64,000 nt of DNA from Dirofilaria immitis (GCA_024305405.1 JAKNDB010000105.1:1984001-2048000), one strand, 5' to 3'. Counted from the stretch's first letter, positions 17,446 to 32,097 are shown. A program made the numbers and translations. Notes: generated from the letters alone by a model not told the origin.

Positions 17446-17870
17446 TGTTATTTGTGGTACTGTGAAACTGTCGTTGAACAATTTGGAAAACATTCTTTAT
17501 CTTAATACACGAACTGATGAGATGAAACAGCACATGAAATATACTTCAGATGAAATAGTCCGGAGAATACAAATGAATCTTCCTTCAGCATTCCATGAAA
17601 ATCATGTTTCTGAGGTAAATTGCTTTGTTCAATGACCGAAGCGAAATGAAACAAATTCTAAATCAATGATTAATAATTGTAATATCTATCGATTATAGGT
17701 TTATATTTTTCTGCGGGAAAAATTTCGAAATCGCTTCAGACGAAACTACTGGATGTTATATTATATAAGAGAAAAATGAGATTCATAGTTTTTGGAATAT
17801 CAGCTTATACGTCAATACCATTGTACTTAAGCAATTTGTATCAAACTTGGCCTAATGAACAGGTACTAAA
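17426..17870 (+). CDS. possible small unrecognised gene, divergent partner
   Basis: Not recognised. A first exon ends at 17614 with a good donor and encodes a charged helical stretch (DEMKQHMKYTSDEIVRRIQM, LPSAFHENHVSE). It may start at 17426 or at the internal ATG 17512. A second exon from 17699 gives a basic stretch (VYIFLREKFRNRFRRNYW). If the A-run near 17774 is one base longer, it continues into a membrane-like segment (MRFIVFGISAYTSIPLYLSN). The next donor is CAG/GT at 17863 or AAA/GT at 17871. A later frame around 17975-18028 (VNERREEQLKLLQNSNEL) may be its last exon, but the phases do not join cleanly. The start overlaps the antisense first exon of the minus-strand gene, so at least one of the two models is partly wrong. 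Confidence 0.3.
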
Positions 17871-18739
17871 GTAAGTCTAAAGGGATAATTATAATAGAAA
17901 TAGAAAATCAAAATTGAGATATTATAATTCACCTTCATCTCTAAAGTAAGTATAAAAAACATATTGGTAGCAGTTAATGAACGAAGAGAAGAGCAATTGA
18001 AATTACTGCAAAATAGTAATGAACTATGAAACTAGTTGAGTGAAAATGAATCTCGATACGAATAAGGGCATCATTTTAATAATTCTTTCATTGTGTGCTG
18101 AAATACATAACCAGTTATTGCCTTTATTCCACATTTCGGATACTCTAATTTCGGATATCGATTAACAACAGCCAGCTATTTTGTAATCTTAATTGTATTA
18201 GGTTCTACTTGTTCTATTCTAGAGAGTTTTGAAGAATTTTATGAATCTTTTGTCGAAATGAAATTTGATAGATAAACGATGTACAGATAAATTAATATCT
18301 GGATCAAAAAGATTCAAATGTTTGATTAACAGAAAGCTCGAAAGAGGATATTATGGAAATTGACTAGTTTGTTTTTATACGTCACAAAGAAAAAAGGTGA
18401 AGGAAAAGGCAACCTCCTGAAGAACTTATTATGGGAAATTTTTAATTTGTGCATACTATTTATCAAGATGACAATTATGCCATCCTTTTTATTGATAAAT
18501 TGACGTCATTAATGGGAAATAAATATTATGATGTAATATCACATTGCATAATATCATATTTTGTCATAAATCCATGTACTGTAATAGTTTCTATTTTATA
18601 AGTTAATAAATCCGAAAGGAGATACACGGGTCGAGATTGTTCATGTGCTGAATCGCTTTCAGATAAGAAACTATATTGCACAAAATTCTATCTCTTTCAA
18701 ATATTGTTTGAGATTTAATACTTGACAATTTTCAAAAAT
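17871..18739. other. no gene recognised (possible last exon of the preceding model)
   Basis: AT-rich. It contains the uncertain exon-like frame near 17975-18028 and the 3' flank of the PPT1 gene. Confidence 0.35.
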
Positions 18740-21463
18740 TTATTTCAGAAATTTATTAATAATTTGGGAAACAAAAGATGAACTGTTAATTTGTAAATGC
18801 TTTCCTTCGAAGGCTAACAAGTGTAATCGTTTGCTTTCCAACAGTTCCTGCAAACCAAGGCGATCCTGGAATTATTGATTCAGTTTAGATGAAGAAAACA
18901 ACTGCCTATTCCGTTATTCAATGAAGGAATCAAGCAGACTTATATTTTATTGACATTCGAAGTTGATTAATAAAATGATTAGTAGAAAGGTTTTTATCAA
19001 AATTATTATTTAATCAAACTGTCCATCGGATTTTGTAATCTCATGTTTATATTTGCGTTATTTTATTTTAATATTCAAAAGTGAAATATCTTAATCACCA
19101 GAGGCATGAGAAATTAAAAAACACAACTCTAACAAAATTGAGAGAATTTCCAACCTCCTTGTATATTTTCGATTCTTTAAGAGGAACAATCTTTGACGTG
19201 TCATTCTCGAGATAATATTCGAACCACTGCAAGCATTAAATAAAAAATTGCGAAAAACTTTTAAATCATAAATGGAATTTTTCTTTTTAAAGGAGAAAGC
19301 TTACGAGGAAAAGTGAGTCCATAAAATGATTCCTATGAGGCGCTGAAATGCGCAGTCGCATTTGGGAAACAGAAAATCTTAGTTTAGCCAGTGCTGATGT
19401 TATTACTAGCATCTTCAAAATGTTTCAAATGCTTCGGTTTAAGAGATCATTGAGATGTAAGAAAATAAAATAATGGTTGAATATTGAGACAAATCGATAG
19501 AAATGATGATGGATAAATGATTTCATTATCTAAATAAAAGAAATTTTCTGAATAATTATAATTTGAATTAACTAATCAGAATAGTTTTAAAAATCTCAAA
19601 GTTGTGCAACACAAAAGCGATCCTCACAGTTACACTTATTTTAGTGCTTAATCAGGCAGCCTGAATTTATTTAATAGACGAACCTCGGATTCTTTCGGTA
19701 CCACCATTGTATCATTTAGAAATTTTACCAAAACCAGATTCTGTAGTTTCAGCAAATTTTCTTTATATGTCTGATTTATATTCTAAAAATTTAAATTTTC
19801 TAAATTTTCATAAATTCGTTCTATCAATCAAAAAAATCAATATGGAGCTTTTTCATGAGTTGTTCAATTCCATAGATTTTGTTGCCAGAAAAACATAAAA
19901 ATAAAATGACCATACTCTTTCATTGTTGATATCGGCGAGGAATACACTATTTTCTCGATAAGTTGCTTCATCAAACGGGTCGTGCCAATATTGTGCCTGG
20001 ATAACCCTTAAATATGTTAGCAAAGAACGCATTATAGATACAAATGGCTTTGTTTGGAAATTAGTTGTTCTCTACAAAATTACCAAACCCCGATAAATAC
20101 AATAAACAAATACGATAAATATTTACTTGAAAAGCTGTAAGATTCCAAAAAAAGTAAATATCAGGGAGAAATATCAGAGAGAATAGCATTTTATGTTTTC
20201 GAATCGTAAATATATCAAGGTTAAATAGAAAAGAAAACAAACATATTCTGGACAAAACCAACGTATGCACCCCATTCCAAAAGATGTCGTATACGATCAC
20301 AAATGTAACTTTCAGCAGGACATAGTGGAAGGCCGAATACTCCTTGATGTTGTCCGCCCAGTGAAATTAAATTTTTCATCCGTGGAACTGGACAACGTTG
20401 TGCCAGCGCACGCCTATATCATACCTTCAATTAGATATAAACAAAAAATATTCTTCTCAGCAGCATTTCAGGATTACGAAATAAGCTTAAAAATGGGATC
20501 TGCAGAAATACATTGTTCTGAAGGATTCAAACAAACAATTAAAACTCTTTCATGACAGTAAACAAAATTGTTCATCAAATAATTTTATGAAACATGCTGA
20601 TTTTAAGCTCGAGCAATGCTGTAGCAAAGCCTTTAAGAAAAAAATTAACAGTATAATGAAATTTTTGAGAAATTACGATTAAAAATACAGAAATTGCGCG
20701 CCCTGTGAGAAACCAATAGAATTGTACCCATTTTTTAGTTTTTCATCTTTTTGTATTATATCGCATACTTCTGCTACCTGGTCATTCGCATTCCCGAAGA
20801 AACCATGCTCCATATCCTGAAAAGATATACTCGTTATGAAATATCACATTTATATCAGCAATCAGTAATTACCATATGAACGAACCGCTACAACGTTCGA
20901 TCCTATCATTACTGAATAAATGTAAACATTTGGGATATTTTGCTCCAATAATTTTTCCATTCGTCCCAAACTCAATGGATTGCAACAACTGTCACCTGAA
21001 AAACTTCTATGGAATAGTTATCGACAAAAAAATATATGAATATTAAAATCAATAATAATATTTAAATACTATAATTCTGCGAGATTTAGAAAATTCCTCG
21101 CCGATCCATCAGCTGCCATTTAATATAAATTTTCCGTTGTATATATATATATGTATGTATGTATGTACGTATGTGAGTGAGTGAAGATATATACATTTAT
21201 ACTGTTTTTATAAGAAAGGCCGTCATCAGAATATGGTAAAGATTAAAATTCGAAACACACCTTAAATTCTTTCAATTTCCAGCAAGAAATCACAAAAATT
21301 TTTAGCAAGAAAAAAGAAATACCCATGCCATGCCACAATACGATCGGTGTTGGTGTCGCATTTCCGACGATTTTTTGTAGAAATTGAGACACAGAATTAG
21401 TAGTAATTTTGCAGATCCAAAAGATAACACCCAAATAATCAAAAAAATATAACTAGTCATCAT
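18740..21463 (-). CDS. ppt-1: palmitoyl-protein thioesterase 1
   Basis: Lysosomal enzyme that removes thioester-linked palmitate from cysteines during protein breakdown. Exons: 21323-21463, 20886-20995, 20689-20816, 20243-20413, 19916-20006, 19684-19782, 19155-19226, 18740-18865; about 312 aa, close to human PPT1 (306). A signal peptide ([18 protein letters not shown]) precedes [20 protein letters not shown]. The nucleophile serine is in GFSQGAQFL. Further landmarks: [70 protein letters not shown] and, near the C-terminus, FEGKHLQI, which carries the catalytic histidine. Every junction keeps phase. The exception is inside exon 1, where the T-run at 21407-21410 is one base short between the signal peptide and the mature protein. 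Confidence 0.95.
21130..21172. repeat. AT / GTAT microsatellite
   Basis: Alternating TA followed by four or more ATGT units and a GAGT run, inside intron 1 of the PPT1 gene. Confidence 0.8.
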
Positions 21464-23166
21464 TTGTTGTAAATCGGTTTTCACCTAATTCGAAAATATT
21501 AAATTTGCAATAAGGAATTTTCTAGAAGATAATCAAAAATCGATGTATTTTTACTATTGAATGGAGCACATAATGCCGAAGGAGATTGATGCGTAAACAG
21601 ATAAAGCATGTACTCTTGAATAGTGTGATCTTTGTCCTTTTTTGTACAAGAGATGACAGATAAGTAAGGGATTAGAGCAAAATAAAATACAAACTTGAAA
21701 AATGTATCTTTACTAATAAAGCGTTTGAAATTCAATTTAATTCAGCATAGGTATCATAATTTTACAATTTATGCAAGATGAAAATCCGGATTTTCAGCTC
21801 TACAACTATTGGTCATTTCATGTTTTATCAGATATATTTGATATTGTTTCATTTTCAACTTTAATCGAAGCAAAAAGTCAAACAGCCAAGAACTCCCTCT
21901 TCGTAGTTACGTAACTTGGATATAGGATGAAAATAGAAGTAACTTAATAGAACAAAAATTAAATCAATAAAATTAGAGTGGTAGAAATTCGAATTTTAAG
22001 GAGCTAACTGAGATGCACAGCTATCCTTTGCCAATGATTGTCAGTAGTTACAACAGCTGACCCTTCAGAGCCATTTCTCGCTGATAAATCGAATATTTGA
22101 TTCATAGTTTTTATAAAAAATTTTATCGAGAAAGTTATTATAAAGACGATACGGAATTGTTCTTCTGGATCATCAAAATTTCACCAGTAATCTTTGTTAA
22201 TAGCTACAATCTCCTTTTAGAATTTCATTTTTCATTCCTATATTAAATTATTACTAGTTTTAAGTATATTTAAGATAATAATGGCAATGAAGTTGGACAA
22301 ATGCTCATATATTATTCGGTGCCCAGTATAATTAATAAATTTACGATGAATCGAATCATCATTTTTCATTTCATTGATGTGCAAACAAATGAGATTATAA
22401 TTTATTTCGAATTCTTATAAAATCTCCCGAAAATGTTAAAAATATGCTTCTCGATATTTGATGATAAGCCAAAATTCAAGAATTCTATATCCATGCCAAG
22501 CAATAACTATATTTTCTTGAAATTGAAACATAACTTTTATTATTTAATTTTGGCTTAATCGTAAAAATTCTAAAAAAGAAAAGAAATTAATTTTTTTATG
22601 GTAGAAAATTCTATCAAATAAGCTAAAGCTAGCATTCATTTTATTATGTATAAATCGATAATATGTTTTAAAATTAGAAGCGAAATTTATGATAAACTAT
22701 AAATTCCTCTTCTAAAATTTGATAGATATCGATCCACAGCATATTTCCATTCATCATTTCTCATTTTTCATTCAACATTCTTCAAAGGCAATTACACTGA
22801 TTCTCTCATTGATGAAAGGAAAAATTATAAGTTAGGTTAGTGATGAAACGTTTCCTTATCATTCTTTTGAAATTGAAGAGTCGTGATATTTTATAATATC
22901 ATTCTGTTTTTATATTTCTACCACACTACAGACATTCAAAATGTTATTGATGAAGGCTTTCTAAAAAGTACTGAAACAGAGAGATGTTGAAAATTGCTTC
23001 TGTTTCTCGATGAAAAAATTTACATCCTATATTAGAGAAGCATATTCTGCCATTAGTATTCAGTGTATCTTGACAGTATTTTTGCAATTTTATGAAAATG
23101 AAACATTTTTTTCCCCAGAATATTACAGAATTCAACCACAATAAATGATTATGATGACCATTTTGC
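21464..23166. other. no gene recognised
   Basis: AT-rich region between the PPT1 start and the 3' end of the left transporter gene. No exon could be supported on either strand. Confidence 0.45.
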
Positions 23167-26100
23167 TTAGCAAGAGATATCCAGCTTGATATTGTGAATA
23201 TTTTTAAATGATGGCGAATCAGCCGCAGCAACTACAGAAGATTTACGAATCGTTAGTTCTTTTTCCACTTCTTCTCCAGGCATATGATCAGGTAGCTTTT
23301 TGCCGCGAGTTTCTGGCACGATAAAAAAATAAAATAAAAAATCAATCGTACTAGTTATAAACATCAACAGGAACGGTGCTGGAGGCCAATGTTTACTCTG
23401 AAATTTATTCACAGTTTATATTATGAAAGCGAATAAATTGATTAGATTTAATTATGACATCAATTTCATTCATCCCAAAATCGATCAAATAAGCATTGTT
23501 GTAATTTGACTACCGGTATGAAAACAAGTGGACTGACGATTGTTCCCAGACGATTAAATGTCTGAATAAAAGCAATTCCAGCACTGCGCACTGGCGTCGG
23601 GAATAGCTCAGTTGGCTGAACACAGTTTAAGACGAATAATTCAGTACACGTCGCTGCAGCAAATAATGATGCGTAGCGGATAAAGGCGACAATTGCATAG
23701 ATCGATGGATCACCTAAATGAGAAAACAGTGACATGTGATATCTGATCACTGATAATTAATAGTAATTCATTCTTCTTCTGTCGTTAATTATTATCTTTT
23801 CACGTATGAAGAAAACAAAAATGATAAGAGCAAAATGAAATGTATAAACATTGATGAAATATCATTATCACTTCAAAAATATTGGACAATCATTGACCTT
23901 GCCCATCAGCTTTTACAGTTGTTTTATATTCTTCAATTCGTTTCCCTGAAAAATGATTAATTTATTGAAAATTTATGACGAAAAGTGAAATTCGAGTAAT
24001 TCATTTTTCTAGAGATAATTTCATCTATTGAGTTCACGCTTTGGAGGATGTTCTTATTTCTTATATTGTTATATTTTTTTCCATGCTTCATTTTTAAAGA
24101 ATTTTAGGAATCAGATGATCGAAAAAACTTTTATTTATTTCCTTAGGAAACATCAAATTTGAGCGATTAAATAATTAAAGTTTTCCGATCATTGTGCAGA
24201 AGAAAAGTTAAATGATCTTGACATTCATCTGCTCAGCATGTTTATTACTCTCACTCATATAGTTCGCAAAATGTTCACTTATCAGATCAACTAAAACATA
24301 CAATTAAACAAATAGATGATAAAAATCACTCCCATCGTAACCGCAATAAACCCAGCCGATATACAATGCAGTAAGCGACGTCCGACGCGTTGAATAGTAA
24401 ATTCAAATGTCGCAGCAGTAATGTTGACAGCATAACGTACTGCACCTAGGATGATTACATTCACATAAACCGTGCCAGCTAATGCATCCATATTGTAAGC
24501 AATTCCATAGCCGATGAAACTTGTCGAAAATCTTTAAAAATTAAAATCGAATGTTCTGAATTCCGCAAAAGTTCATTTTGAAATTTAAGTGAAACCATAC
24601 ATAAACGGTTATAGACGATCATACGCCTTTTGAGATATGAATTGAAATCACAAAATTAAACGATTTATATCCAAAATCCCATAAGATTTAAAACACTTCT
24701 TTACCGAAATTTGATTCGGAAGAAATGTAAAACATACAGACTGATGGCAAAAACAATTGCATAGCTGCCTAATTTACGATTTGTGAATAAATGATAAAAG
24801 TAATAATTTCGATTTGCTTTGTTCGACTTCTCCAACTGAAATTAAAAAATTTCTCAAAAATTTTTTTTTTTTGAGAAGATAAAAGATAATAGAGAACGAA
24901 TATCACTCATTCGCTTTTTTCTTTTTGTTTTGAAGTTTATAATTAGATTTGCATCGTTGAATTTATTCAGAGGTAAGAAAAGGGAGTTAATTTTGTCATT
25001 TATCCAACTGGTCCAAAGGAATATTGTAGGCAGATTAAAAATGGAACCTCTTCTTTGACGGATTTTTCAACAACATATGTTATATGTTTCGCTTTCTCTG
25101 AAGATATTTTCTCATCCCATTTTTTAATGTAAACTGCTGCTTCTGCTGCTTCCTTACTTCGACCTTTTTGATAAGCCATCGTGGTGTATCTCTTAAGTAT
25201 CTGCAATATAGAATTTTCAGATTTGTTATGTATTACTAAAAAGTTTAGATGTCAGGAATGAATGTTTATGCTATTGAAATTTATTAGTGGTGCTGGAAAT
25301 TTTTAAAAGACATTAAAAAGACTAACGGGATCATTATCAACGGTAAAACAGTTATTCCAGCGGCAACTCTGGACAGCTTTTTCCAGTCATTACAAAAATA
25401 AGCAATACCGGACAAGATGATGTAATTTGGTGAATAGGTTATCACCGTGGCCATCCACATTCGGTGTTTGTCAGGTAGATTTTCCATAAAATATGGATTG
25501 CTCACGCTGAACAGAAATTAAAATTGATTTGTTCGCATTTTCATTTAGTAATGCGTTCCAGAATTAATATATTTTGCTTGAAAAATCGATAGATAGATGT
25601 CAAAATATACGCATAGTCAATCATTATAAATGTGAGAGCTCATACACAAAGTTCCTTTGTTTCAAAATATCTCTACATTATCAATCAGCATTCTTTGGAA
25701 TTAATTACAATCATGTGACAGATCAGAGAATACAATACATATATGAAATTCGACCAGACTTACTAACCAATGCTTTCCACCTGTGAAGAGCATATCAAGG
25801 AAGCGAAGAAAAGTAAATACAACGAATGATGGAGCGAAAGATGTTGCTAATAATGATAGCATCATTCCAACAGTTCCAATGAATAAAATCTGGAAGTGTC
25901 ATTTCATACTTTACCTGACTTTAGAACTACAGCTGGATTATAAAATAAGCAGTAACTCATAAATTGCATATCTTTTAAAAAGAATTGAAATCATAAAAAT
26001 CCGTCAAGGTCGGATTGCGATGCAATTTAAATCGATTAAACAAAGCAAGACATCGCTGGATTAATAAATCTAAAGGATATTTTTTTTTTAAATTATTCAA

Positions 26101-27314
26101 CTTTTCAAGCGAATGTAATGAACCTTTTTCTGCCGTAAATATCGGCAAGATTACCGGCCACGATTGCACCAACCATTAAACCGACATTTTGTAATGTCGT
26201 ACCGAGCTTAACATATTCATTTGGTATTTCAAACTGAAAATTTCTGAATATTTCTCAGTAAGACTAGAATGATTATTGAAGGATTTAATCATTTGAGTAC
26301 ACGATGTGCGCTGAATCTAGATAAAGTATTGGATCTAGATGAAATATTGAATCTATAAATCCTAAATTTTCTTTCTACGAAATTGGAATTTCGTGTACTA
26401 ATAACATACATCATTGCGAATCGGTATGAAATCATAATGACTCGAGGCACAAATTACTTTGGACTCATTGATGAATATCCAACAGGAACCAGTTGTGGAG
26501 CAATTTTTTGATGTGATATATTCCGGATATTGCTTTTGACAAAAATCTTTTATAGTTGGCTTCCGATCTAAAATTTCTAGCCCGTTCTATGTAATCGAGA
26601 TTTCTGCATATTTAATTAATTATCTCTAATTTACATATTTTTCTTTTCTTCTCGTTAGTTCCTTCTCATTTAGTTTATCTTTTTCAATATTTATAAGCTC
26701 TTTACTTCCACTTTTAATTATTTATCGTACAATAATATTCAAATTTCCTCATTCTTTTCATCATTATAATCAATAATGTATTATTATTAGTTGAAAGAGA
26801 TAACTTTTACTGTTACGATTTTTTTGAACTTTTCTATGCCAAAAATTTTCAAAAACCTTCTGTAAATTTGAATTCATATTGTAAACAACCAAGCAATCTT
26901 ATCTAAAACAAATCTCAATTAGGTCCCTCTTCCCGATCATTATTACCAAACATTATGATTATCAGCAAACACGCAAATGACAGATAGATAAAATGTTTGT
27001 GGAAGCTCAATATCACCTCAGTTCATATTAAATGTATCAACCCAGTCATACTTAACTTCATTACTTCATCTAGATGGTAATAAAGAATAGGCATGTTTTG
27101 AGCAATAAAAAAATCGAAATTACAGCTGACCAGCAAATGTCATAAATAAAAGATTACACACTTGTGTAAGTACCATCAGGAAATAAACAAGAGTTAGAAA
27201 GGCCACATATTTTCGACAAGATTGCAAATCAGATAAATTGAAAGTTTTATCAGTAAATTCGCTTTTTTCTGTTGCCGTTATCATTCGATCGAAGGGATGA
27301 ACTGTACGTGGCAT
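23167..27314 (-). CDS. SLC22-like major facilitator transporter, left copy
   Basis: Integral membrane transporter of the SLC22 (organic ion) type; the substrate cannot be told. Exons: 27131-27314, 26410-26567, 26124-26233, 25768-25889, 25327-25506, 25048-25200, 24705-24835, 24302-24531, 23898-23945, 23514-23713, 23167-23397; about 582 aa. Order: TM1 (YVAFLTLVYFLMVLTQVCNL); a cysteine-rich outer loop with an NCS glycosylation site; GNLADIYGRK (MFS signature loop after TM2); KHRMWMATVITYSPNY; the family motif DTPRWLI; GRRLLHCISAGFI; TELFPTPVRSAGIAFIQTF; and PETRGKKLPD after the last membrane segment. The tail is short (ends LDISC). Two T-runs (26125-26129, 25165-25169) are one base short. The start ATG follows a TTTCAG that could take a spliced leader. 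Intron 4 carries the dispersed repeat described separately. Its paralogue lies 8 kb to the right, inverted. Confidence 0.93.
25552..25613 (+). repeat. dispersed repeat, copy 1 (62 bp)
   Basis: Matches 40421-40481 with about three substitutions (GCGTTCCAGAATTAATATAT at the left end, AAAATATACGCA at the right). It lies within intron 4 of the left transporter gene, and the equivalent intron of the right copy lacks it, so it was inserted or lost after the duplication. Confidence 0.85.
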
Positions 27315-30300
27315 AATTTCTGAAACTCAAATAAATGGAATATTTTTACTGATTCAAATATGTGAATCGGACATATTGAAGAGATCAATGAATCAATGAG
27401 TTGTCTCCTAATATATTGAGATTTGGTTGTTCTTGTAATTCTATGAGAAGAACAAGTCATATTTTTTCTTAATTTCATCATTATCATCTTGAACATCTTG
27501 CTTTCCTTATCTGCTTTATATGATTTCTTATAAATTATTTTACAGAAGAACAAAAACAGAATGGAAAGGTTCACCAATATTAACAGAATGGCCTTTGTAC
27601 CAACATCTATTAAACAACGAGTGGAAACAACTTTGTTTATGAAGAATAAAATTATGCAGTCAAAAAGATGATATCAAAAAATCATCGAACTCATAGTAGC
27701 AATTTTAATATCATTTTATAGGCAAATTGATTATGATACAAGATTCACCTAAAAATGCGTTTTTATTTGAAGATAAAATAATTGCTACATTGTCATATTA
27801 TGCATTTTCACTTAGTTATTGTAAAATACTAGAATTTTAATTGCTCTATTTGATATGCTAATCATTGCTCTCATTAGTACAATTTGGGTTATCTTTACCA
27901 TATGCAATTTTCACTAGACTAAAAGAATAACAAGTTTAATATAGCCACTTTATTTTTGAAAATTATTTCGCATTAAATAAAACCTTCATTTGCTTTTTCT
28001 ATTTTTCACTTTCTTTTTCTTTCTCTTTCTTCACTTCCTTACAACAACTCACTTGGCAAATTTGTAGAAAATGATTATTGCTATCGCAAATATAATATTC
28101 ATCACGTTTTTATTAGATGTAAAGTTAGACCAGTGGCATATTTTCTCTTCATTCTCGAATATGCTTTTATTTGAATTTACAATTATTGATTACAAAGATG
28201 TTCAATGATTGAAAATTTTTTAAAAGTTTCTACATTTTTAGCTATTCTAACTGATATGATTATTATTGAAATAATATAATTCGTTCTATTATTATTCTAT
28301 CCCTAAATTGCTATGCATCATTTGAAAATTATCACTCTTTTTGGATATTCTATTTATATTTTCGTATCTGTTTTCATATAAATAATAATATTTATAGTGA
28401 TTATTAATTATTTTAACAATCAATCTTTTATTGACACAACGAGATGTAAATTAAACATAAAATGAATTATTGGAGAAAGAACCAATAAAATAATTTTTTA
28501 ATTAACATGCAACATTTACTTTACTTCCTCAAAGATGACATCTTCAACTCTTAAGTTCAAAACAAGTGCACTAAGATTACATAAGAGGTAATTCTTCTGA
28601 GAAACTTTGTCTTAATTTATCATTTCTATTTAAATAGATCCAAGAACGCCACGACACAAAGTAGGAAGACTTTGCTTCGCTCCTTCTACTTTCCTCAGCA
28701 AAGCTTTGTCAAATACTTTCCAAAACCTTCTTGAGCATTGATTAATTGCTATGATTTTTTCAAAGTTTGAGTGGAAATAATCAATAAGATTCCATAAACG
28801 CAAGCATCAAATTGAAAAATCACAAAAGTTGTTCAAAAATTTCGCAAAATCAAATTTCAAGCTGTTCTGAAAAATGCTACTGCTGATATGCATATAACGT
28901 AAAAACGAACATTTTTAGTTGAGAATACAAAACTTATATTTTATAAAAGGAATGATGAATATACCCAAATAAAAGTGAGAGAGGCTTATTTTCTACTTCT
29001 CCTCCTTTATTTGGTCGATTACGGGCAATCGAAACAAAAGATTGTCGGAAGAAAAAATATTTTTATATAATATGCAAAGAGAGAAAAGCATTAATTTTGT
29101 CCTTTCTTTCAAAAAATTCTTTTGATTCATTAATGGATGGCAATTAAAATTAAATTTCCCAAAAAGTTATATTAAAAAAATTTATTGAATAAGTGTAAGT
29201 TATTATTTCGAAGAGAAGAATTATTTTGAAAATGAAAAATAACCTTCACTACAATTTTAATAAGCAAGTAAAGAAGCTTGAGCAAAGAAATATAAATGTT
29301 TAGATCGTTTTGTGATTCACTCTTAATGAGAAAATCGCAGATCAAATTAATTAATAATTAATTATTTATTATTTCTGAATAATATCAAATCCAAAGAGAT
29401 CAAGTATACTATAAAAAGTAAAAGGGTAGATGACTGAATCTTTAAGCATACTTTTTTCATCTTAAATGATATTTGATGCAATTGTAGAAATGAATCCATT
29501 TGTTATTTTTACACATATGGAATCAAAATAGCTACAAAGTTTAATGTTCCACTAAATCTTTAATGAATATTATAACAAATAAAAAATGGATGGGAAAGTA
29601 ATATTTAAATAAAGAGATAATTAGAGAGTAAAATTTGGTTGCAATCACCTGAAGATAGATTGCAAATCGTATCAGTGACATTTGAAGGTTAATAATTAAG
29701 AAATTGATCATGTTACAAAGATAATAAGAAATCAGGTGGGAAAGAGAAATTAGAATGCATTTATAAATCGAAAAATAAGGTCACTGCAATGGGGAATTTG
29801 ACATTCTATCAGATATTATAGATATCCGCTAAGTATGAAAATTTATCCTTGTCCCTTGCTATTATTATTTCACTTTGCGTAGCAAATGAGCATAGAATAT
29901 TTTCGCTAAATTATATTGCTATTATGCGAAATTAAATGATCTTAGGAATGAATGCCATTCGAATAATAATTTGGAATTCAAAGTTTTGCGTAACAACAGC
30001 TAAGAACTTTTTAAAACTTTATATTGAAATGAGACAAGCAGGAATGAAATGATTAACCGCCTTTTATTTGACGGATAATACTATGATAGGTATGTTTAAA
30101 TGAATCATAAACAACACGGATGACATACACTGTATTCAATCATTTTGATTTCAATAAATAAATTGCCAATTTTACTGATAAGTTTAAAGAGTATTTTATA
30201 CATTTTTATTGAACCATTTAAGTGAACGAAAAATAACTTCTAATATCTAATTTAATCTCATTAGTTAATTATTTTTATATAAGAATAATGCACATAGTAT

Positions 30301-32097
30301 AACGCATAATTATATAGAAAACTTTAAACGATAATTTCTATCTGAAAAATACACGTTGAAACCAAAGGGAAAGAGAGAGATTTTACGCATAGATAACATT
30401 GTTGTTCAACTTATTATAAACAAAAATTCGAGACGGACAAATAAAGTTGAAAGCATAACATATGTTCTAATGTGCATAAGTTTCCTATTCTTTACCTTTC
30501 AATATGTTTACATCTTCTAATCATTTGAATACTTAAATTTCCTATGTTTTCTGAATTTATTTATATGTCTTCGTTTATTTGCTTGAAATATTTGAATATA
30601 GTCAACAAATTTCAAAATGAGAAGAGCTATTTAGTTTGATTTTCAATTGACCTCTCTCAAATTAACGAAGAGAAATGTACTAAGAAGAAATTAGCACTTA
30701 AGGTGAAATGTGAGTAAATATATTGATGTTGCAGTTTAAATGCCTCGAAATTAACATTAGCATTAAATTAAAGTAAATAAATTAAATAAAAAAAAAAATT
30801 CACAGACTTTGGCTCCAACAAATGAAGTAAGGATAAAATTTATAAGATGTAATTCAACATCAAATGTTATTACATCAAATATTATTATTTATTTATAAAT
30901 CAATTTCAATTCAATTAAATTATACTGCCACTTATATTATACAGCACAATGATTAATCCGAAAATGACACTAATAATATAAATACCAAGGCGATAAGTGA
31001 TTTAACATTATGATTTTAAAATATGTATTTGAATTTGATCAAACGTACATATTAATTCATACCACAGCAAACAATTATGCAAATCTATCTCTCCATATGG
31101 TCTTCATTATGATCAACAAAGTGATTAGTCATAAAATTTTCAATTACATATTCAGTGGAGTGCAAATATTTCTAGAAGAGAAAATTCCGCTAGTCGAAAA
31201 ATACAATTCATCGGAAATATGCACCAATTTAATTTTTCATTTTATTTATATCCTAAGCTCTTTTTTAGATAATAAACAGTAAAATCATGAAAGAAATGTT
31301 TCCATTTACTTTTTTGAAGATACACAACAAATTCTGATGATATGTCCAGTTGTCGCTGACTTACTGACTGATGAAATCTTACTATTATTAAAAATCTTGG
31401 AATCTGATATCTTGACTGCGATATGTATTGCAATATACTGATATTCTAATCTCGAATAGAAAGTTCAGTCACTTCCTTTATGTCTAATCCACGAATTATA
31501 TCTTATATTAATAGTGATGTTATAATGACTGGTAAGTCACTACGACCTCATATCTCCGAAAAATTGATTATATTCATGAATATTAAGTGGATTGCTCAGT
31601 GGTTGTTACCTTATACAATAATTCTAGCGAAAGACATGCTGAAACATAGCAAAAAAATGAACGTCTTTTCTCGACTAAAATAATTTGAACAATTATAGCT
31701 GACGCAAATCTAAGCAATTGAATTTCTTTACATTGTTTTCAACTATTCGATGATTTGCTTCGCCTTCATTGCAATTATTTTTTTCCATTTCTGGAATATA
31801 ATATTGCATTGGCTTCTCTCAATTTCTTCTGATGTTTTGATAAGTAACCTGAGAGAATTCATCACCGCATTTTCTAATCAGACATTTCTTCTCATCTTTT
31901 GCGTTAAAGAAGTATTTTTCCTTTTAACTAAATCGTATGATGCAATTTAAAAGCAGCAATTTTTTTTTGATTCATGGCCATTATCAATTAAATAAAAACG
32001 GCTGGAAAATGTCTTTTGCAATAGATCATGGTTGACTATATCCTTTCGTATATATTTAATAATCATTTGCTATATTATCGTTTTGAATTCTCGTCAG
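27315..32097. other. intergenic region between the divergent transporter genes, left part
   Basis: Very AT-rich. It should contain the left copy's promoter. It contains a hairpin-forming sequence at about 28665-28703 (arms AAAGTAG-GAAG and CTTC-TACTTT). No supported exon; the open frames near 31010-31433 and 31480-31950 have no family match. Confidence 0.4.

Noticed and set aside
20265..20555. 96-codon + strand frame in the PPT1 region
   Set aside because: Antisense of PPT1 exon 4, which has clear family identity.
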